Shown piece by piece: positions 60,477 through 64,000 of a DNA stretch of 64,000 nt (positions within the stretch are counted from its first letter, which is position 1; the number at the start of each line of letters is the position of its first letter). Position numbers and translations under genes: made by a program. The DNA comes from Georgenia daeguensis. Lineage in GTDB: Bacteria; Actinomycetota; Actinomycetes; Actinomycetales; Actinomycetaceae. The notes beneath the pieces are model-generated. The model was not told the origin of the DNA, did not search any database, and was given only the letters and a program-made list of their open reading frames with translations. The stretch is taken from NCBI RefSeq assembly GCF_039537705.1, contig NZ_BAABBA010000004.1, positions 230,390 to 294,389 of the forward strand. Direction: 5' to 3'.

Positions 60477-61169
60477 ATGACCGAGCTCGATCGCGGCGCC
60501 GTCCCGGCCCGGCGCGCCGGGGCGCAGGAGAGCCTCCCCTGGGAGGACGTGCTGTCCCGCCCGGCCGTCGAGGCGGCCCCGCTGGTCCTGGGTACCGTCC
60601 TGACCGTCCGGACGCCCGACGGCGGAGCCGGAGGGGTACCGGGCGAGGTTGCCGTCCGCCTCACCGAGGTCGAGGCCTACAGCGGCGAGACCGACCCGGG
60701 CTCGCACGCGTACCGCGGGCTCACCGCCCGCACCGCGCCGATGTTCGAGCACGGCGGCCGGCTGTACGTGTACTTCACCTACGGCATGCACTGGTGCGCG
60801 AACCTCGTCTGCGGCACCGCCGGAAGCGCCTCGGCGCTGCTGCTGCGCGCGGGGGAGGTGGTCTCCGGCGTCGACGTCGCACGGGCGCGCCGCCCGGCGG
60901 CGCGCGCGGACCGCGACCTCGCCCGCGGCCCGGCCCGCCTCGCCCAGGCGCTGGGGCTGACCGGCGCCGACAGCGGCCTCGAGCTCGCCGTCGGCGGCCG
61001 TGCCGAGCTCACCCCTGGCGAGCGGGTCGATCCCGCGCTCGTCCGCACCGGACCGCGGGTGGGTGTCGCCGGGGCCGGCGGCGACGGGGCGGTCTTCCCG
61101 TGGCGGTTCTGGATCGACGGCGAACCCACCGTCTCCGTGTACCGGCCGGCCGTCCCGCGGCGGCGCTGA
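60477..61169 (+). CDS. DNA-3-methyladenine glycosylase (Mpg/AAG type)
   Basis: Base-excision repair glycosylase removing alkylated purines, 230 residues. Conserved RLTEVEAYSGETDPGSHAYRGLTARTAPMFEHGGRLYVYFTYGMHWCANLVC with catalytic Glu in EVEAY, LLRAGEVVSGVD, and DLARGPARLAQALGL. The ATG lies 4 bp after argH, so it is probably co-transcribed, the arrangement seen in other actinobacteria. It is followed by 82 bp without features, converging with the next gene. Confidence 0.93.
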   Translation: MTELDRGAVPARRAGAQESLPWEDVLSRPAVEAAPLVLGTVLTVRTPDGGAGGVPGEVAVRLTEVEAYSGETDPGSHAYRGLTARTAPMFEHGGRLYVYFTYGMHWCANLVCGTAGSASALLLRAGEVVSGVDVARARRPAARADRDLARGPARLAQALGLTGADSGLELAVGGRAELTPGERVDPALVRTGPRVGVAGAGGDGAVFPWRFWIDGEPTVSVYRPAVPRRR

Positions 61170-61251
61170 GCCACGCACCTTCGCGCGCGGCGCCCCCTGC
61201 GGTGAGCCTCTACCCGGCCAGCGATGTGGCCGCTACCTCCCGCCCTGCGAC

Positions 61252-61785
61252 TCAGCCGCTACTTCCAGCAGCGGGTCGCAGACCCACGAACGGGTGCGTG
61301 CGGATGAACTCGCGCACCGTGGCGTCGTCGTTCAGGTCGCCCCACCCGAGGACTGCCTCGAACAGGCGCACGCGGTACGGGTGCTCGCGACGGAAGCGGA
61401 CGACCACCTCGAACGCCTCGTCATCGGTCAGGAACCGGTGGTGCGGGTGGAAGGACTGCCTCCCGATCTGAACGTTGAGCGCCGGCCCGGCACGCAAGTT
61501 CTTGACCCAGTCGGTCTCCTTGCCCCAGCCCGCGCAGATGAAGGCTTCTACCGTGGCGTCGTCGACGTGCAGGACCATCGCCACGGCCTCGTGCGGTCGG
61601 CCGCTCCGGCGGCCGACGTGAGTGAGCCGCAGGAAAGTGCGTCCGAGCAGCCAGCCGGCGTCGTGGCGGTAGGCGTTCAGGGGCAGCCGGAACACCGCGA
61701 GGGCGAGGCGGCCCGGTCTGTGCCGCAGGCCGAGCAGCGGCCTCTCCGTCCTGCGCCGTCGGGGGGCCGCGGCAGGTGTCGCCAT
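61252..61785 (-). CDS. DUF385/nitroreductase-family deazaflavin-dependent protein
   Basis: A 177-residue protein of the split-barrel Ddn-like family: RLPLNAYRHDAGWLLGRTFLRLTHVGRRSGRPHEAVAMVLHVDD, FICAGWGKETDWVKNLRAGPALNVQIGRQSF and FLTDDEAFEVVVRFRREHPYRVRLFEAVLGW. ATG 61785 has a strong AAGGAGG 7 bases upstream. F420 use is likely for the family but not proven here. It is divergent from tyrS over 266 bp; that gap has the tyrS ribosome binding site and no clear operator. Confidence 0.8.
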   Translation of the reverse strand: MATPAAAPRRRRTERPLLGLRHRPGRLALAVFRLPLNAYRHDAGWLLGRTFLRLTHVGRRSGRPHEAVAMVLHVDDATVEAFICAGWGKETDWVKNLRAGPALNVQIGRQSFHPHHRFLTDDEAFEVVVRFRREHPYRVRLFEAVLGWGDLNDDATVREFIRTHPFVGLRPAAGSSG

Positions 61786-62051
61786 GATCGAACCTCCTTC
61801 ACCGGCGTCAAGGACATCCGGTCGAGGACATCGGTGGACGCCCACTCACCAGCACATCGCCTCCTGGGGTAGCGCGCAAGGGACCAAGGCGCCAGATGTC
61901 CATCCCGAGACGGGCCTGGAGTGCTCTGCCGCGTGGTGCGCCAGCCCCGCGCTGCCGGGGACCGGTCGGGCGGCGCACGGCCTGCTTCCGGCACGGCACA
62001 CTGGTACCCGTGCCCGGCGAGCGGCCGGGCGGGAGAACGGAAGGCAGAAGA

Positions 62052-63320
62052 GTGACCGACATCCTCGATGAGCTCCAGTGGCGCGGCCTGCTGGCCCAGT
62101 CCACCGACATCGACGCGCTGCGTGCTGCGCTGTCCGAGGGGCCGGTCACCTATTACTGCGGCTTCGACCCCACCGCGCCGAGCCTGCACCACGGCCACCT
62201 GGTCCAGCTGGTGCTGATGCGGCACCTGCAGCGGGCGGGCCACCGCCCGCTGGCGCTGGTCGGCGGCGCGACCGGCATGATCGGGGACCCCCGCATGTCC
62301 GGCGAGCGGGTGCTCAACGACAAGGAGACCGTGGCCGGCTGGACCGATCGCCTGCGCGGGCAGATCGAACGCTTCCTCGACTTCGAGGGGGACAACGCGG
62401 CCCGGATGGTGAACAACCTCGACTGGACGGGGCAGCTCGGCGCGATCGACTTCCTGCGAGACATCGGGAAGCACTTCCGCCTCTCCACGATGCTCGCGAA
62501 GGACACCGTCGCCCGTCGCCTCGCCAGCGAGGAGGGCATCTCCTTCACGGAGTTCAGCTACCAGATCCTTCAGGCGATGGACTACCGGGAGCTGTTCCGT
62601 CGCCACGGATGCACGCTCCAGACCGGCGGCAACGACCAGTGGGGCAACCTCATCGCGGGCGTCGACCTCATCCGCAAGGCAGAGGGCGCCGGCGTCCATG
62701 TGCTCACGACACCGCTGATCACCAAGGCCGACGGGACGAAGTTCGGCAAGTCCGAGGGCGGCGCCATCTGGCTCGACGGCGAGATGTTCAGCCCGTACGC
62801 GTTCTACCAGTTCTGGCTCAACACGGACGACGCGGACGTCATCCGGTACCTCAAGGTGTTCACGTTCCGCACCCGCGAGGAGGTCGCCGACCTCGAGGAG
62901 GCCGTCGCGACGCGGCCGCAGGCGCGGGAGGCCCAGCGCGCACTCGCCGAGGACGTCACCACCCTCGTCCACGGTGCGGATGCGGCTGAGCGTGTGCGAC
63001 GAGCCTCGCAGGCACTGTTCGGACGCGACGAGCTGCGTGCGCTCGACTCCCGGACTCTCCGGGACGCCGTGGCCGAGCTCCCGCGGGGCGAGGCGACCGT
63101 CGGGGAGTCGACCGTGGTCGACCTGCTCCTTGCCAGCGGTCTGGAGAAGGGGCGTTCCGCCGCCCGGCGGACCGTGGCCAGCGGCGGCGCCTACCTGAAC
63201 AACGAGAAGATCGAGGACGAGGACCGCGTCCTGTCGTCGGAGGACCTGCTTGCCGGCGGGTACGCGCTGCTGCGCAAGGGACGCAAGAGTCTGGCCGTGA
63301 TCGCCACCAATCACGTCTGA
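62052..63320 (+). CDS. tyrS: TyrS, tyrosyl-tRNA synthetase
   Basis: Class I synthetase, 422 residues. HIGH-type motif HHGH (46-49, in PTAPSLHHGHLVQL), tyrosine-site YYCGFDPTA and SYQILQAMDY, QTGGNDQWGNL, KMSKS-type KFGKS (230-234), and a C-terminal S4 RNA-binding domain (about 355-415, VDLLLASGLEKGRSAARRTVASGGAYLNNEKI). GTG 62052 has GGAAGG upstream. It sits just before an rRNA operon, a frequent actinobacterial neighbourhood. A strong hairpin follows at 63410. Confidence 0.96.
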   Translation: MTDILDELQWRGLLAQSTDIDALRAALSEGPVTYYCGFDPTAPSLHHGHLVQLVLMRHLQRAGHRPLALVGGATGMIGDPRMSGERVLNDKETVAGWTDRLRGQIERFLDFEGDNAARMVNNLDWTGQLGAIDFLRDIGKHFRLSTMLAKDTVARRLASEEGISFTEFSYQILQAMDYRELFRRHGCTLQTGGNDQWGNLIAGVDLIRKAEGAGVHVLTTPLITKADGTKFGKSEGGAIWLDGEMFSPYAFYQFWLNTDDADVIRYLKVFTFRTREEVADLEEAVATRPQAREAQRALAEDVTTLVHGADAAERVRRASQALFGRDELRALDSRTLRDAVAELPRGEATVGESTVVDLLLASGLEKGRSAARRTVASGGAYLNNEKIEDEDRVLSSEDLLAGGYALLRKGRKSLAVIATNHV

Positions 63321-63409
63321 CCCCGACGACCGCGGCTCGCGGCTGGGCTCGCTCTCCGAGGGAGACCCCGCCGGACGACGAAGTCGGACGCGGCCGACCA
63401 TGAGGACTC

Positions 63410-63442
63410 CCGGGCGGGGCACCATCTCGGTGCCCCGCCCGG
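63410..63442 (+). terminator. tyrS terminator
   Basis: CCGGGCGGGGCACC (63410-63423) pairs perfectly with GGTGCCCCGCCCGG (63429-63442) over an ATCTC loop, 90 bp after tyrS. A second imperfect hairpin (63586-63610, one bulged A) lies further on, before the rrn promoters. Confidence 0.8.
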
Positions 63443-63650
63443 AGCTGTTCCGGGCCCGCCACCGCGCTTGCACGAGGACGGGGGAAAGGCGTCGACTAGA
63501 TCGAACGCAAGATGACGCGCGGGTGAACCCGTGTGGGTCAGGTCTCAGCACGAGATTCGAGCCGGGAGGCGGCCCTCATGTGCGCTGACCGCGGTAAAAC
63601 CGCAGGTCAGAGCGTTGTAGGCGCTCGACGGGGGCGGCGCGACAACGAAG

Positions 63651-63679
63651 TTGACGGCCCCTGGCGGGCGACGTAATGT
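63651..63679 (+). promoter_or_regulatory. rrn promoter, distal
   Basis: TTGACG (63651-63656), 17-bp spacer, TAATGT (63674-63679). Near-consensus housekeeping sigma promoter reading toward the rRNA operon beyond the window. Confidence 0.75.
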
Positions 63680-63853
63680 ACTTCCTGCTGCACCGGACGG
63701 GAGGCGCGGACGAGAGGGACAAGGTTCCTCGAGGCCGATCCCACGGAGCAGAATCCTTGGACATCGAACCGGTGACACAGTCATCGGTGACCGAACGTCC
63801 CGGGAGGCCAGGTAGGACGAGCTGGGCGGCGGAGCGCGGGGAACCGCGCGAAG

Positions 63854-63882
63854 TTGACAGGCTCCGAGAACTTGGTTAAGTT
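63854..63882 (+). promoter_or_regulatory. rrn promoter, proximal
   Basis: TTGACA (63854-63859), 17-bp spacer, TAAGTT (63877-63882). A consensus -35 with ideal spacing; the strongest promoter in the window. Confidence 0.85.
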
Positions 63883-64000
63883 AGAGAGGTTGCCCCGGTG
63901 GGGGTTCGGGAGTGGGTTTCCCGGGTCTTGCTGGTGTGTGTCTGTTCTTTGAGAACTCAACAGTGTGCCAAGTTTTTGATGCCATTTGATTCTGGGTGTC
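63883..64000 (+). other. rRNA operon leader with boxA
   Basis: The transcribed leader after the proximal rrn promoter contains TGTTCTTTGA (63943-63952), close to the boxA antitermination consensus TGCTCTTTAA, followed by GAGAACTCAACAGTGTGCC, a stretch common just before 16S rRNA genes in Micrococcales. The 16S gene is not reached inside the window. The 680-bp stretch 63321-64000 contains no credible protein gene. Confidence 0.75.

Noticed and set aside
63545..63784. Minus-strand frames of 62-79 codons in the rrn promoter region
   Set aside because: They cross both rrn promoters, have no ribosome site and no recognisable sequence.

Overview
The window is a 64 kb piece of a chromosome with very high GC content. 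Dense, often 4-bp-overlapping operons and the gene families present point to an actinomycete, most likely of the order Micrococcales (Cellulomonas/Georgenia-like). The species is inferred from gene order and protein style only. Nearly everything is core chromosome. There is no prophage, insertion sequence, CRISPR array or tRNA that I can see.

Layout. Positions 1-7136 are the end of the division and cell-wall cluster: murG (partial), murC, ftsQ, ftsZ, pgeF, sepF, a YggT protein and divIVA. Positions 7219-13116 carry lspA, an RluD-type pseudouridine synthase, a GNAT acetyltransferase and dnaE. Positions 13195-24678 hold histidine biosynthesis. hisD is separated from hisC-hisB-(unknown)-hisH-priA-(SseB-like) by a 5 kb block with a DUF385 protein, an MFS transporter, a RecQ helicase fused to a phosphoribosyltransferase, and a methyltransferase. 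nadE follows, then infC-rpmI-rplT behind a long structured leader, an rRNA methyltransferase and a P-loop kinase (24760-30190).

Positions 30211-39692 contain an MFS transporter, a PfkB kinase, a CBS-domain protein and an iron-siderophore island: a siderophore-interacting reductase with an IdeR/DtxR-like box over its start, two FecCD permeases, an ATPase and a binding lipoprotein. A small unknown gene, a 2'-5' RNA ligase-like protein and a DoxX protein follow. A DUF222/HNH gene with a LexA-type SOS box at its start (39934-41496) precedes pheST, an SDR, a glycosyltransferase, a flavodoxin and a quinone oxidoreductase. Positions 49496-60472 are arginine metabolism: argC-argJ-argB-argD-argR-argG, then on the opposite strand arcA and an ornithine carbamoyltransferase gene, then argH. 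A 3-methyladenine glycosylase, a second DUF385-like protein and tyrS follow. The last 700 bases hold two tandem rrn promoters and a boxA-containing leader; the 16S gene itself must start just beyond the window.

Regulatory themes. At least sixteen transcription units start with a -10-like hexamer 6-7 bases before ATG/GTG and no Shine-Dalgarno sequence, which suggests leaderless mRNAs. Genes inside operons instead overlap by ATGA/GTGA or have clear ribosome binding sites. The most interesting signals are the infC leader (attenuator hairpin, alternating A-B-A'-B' helices, AUC start), the RecQ-phosphoribosyltransferase fusion, the SOS box on the HNH gene, the arcA/OTC pair nested inside the arg cluster, and an 83-bp hairpin-rich repeat downstream of argG. 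I found no convincing new multi-gene defence or biosynthetic system.
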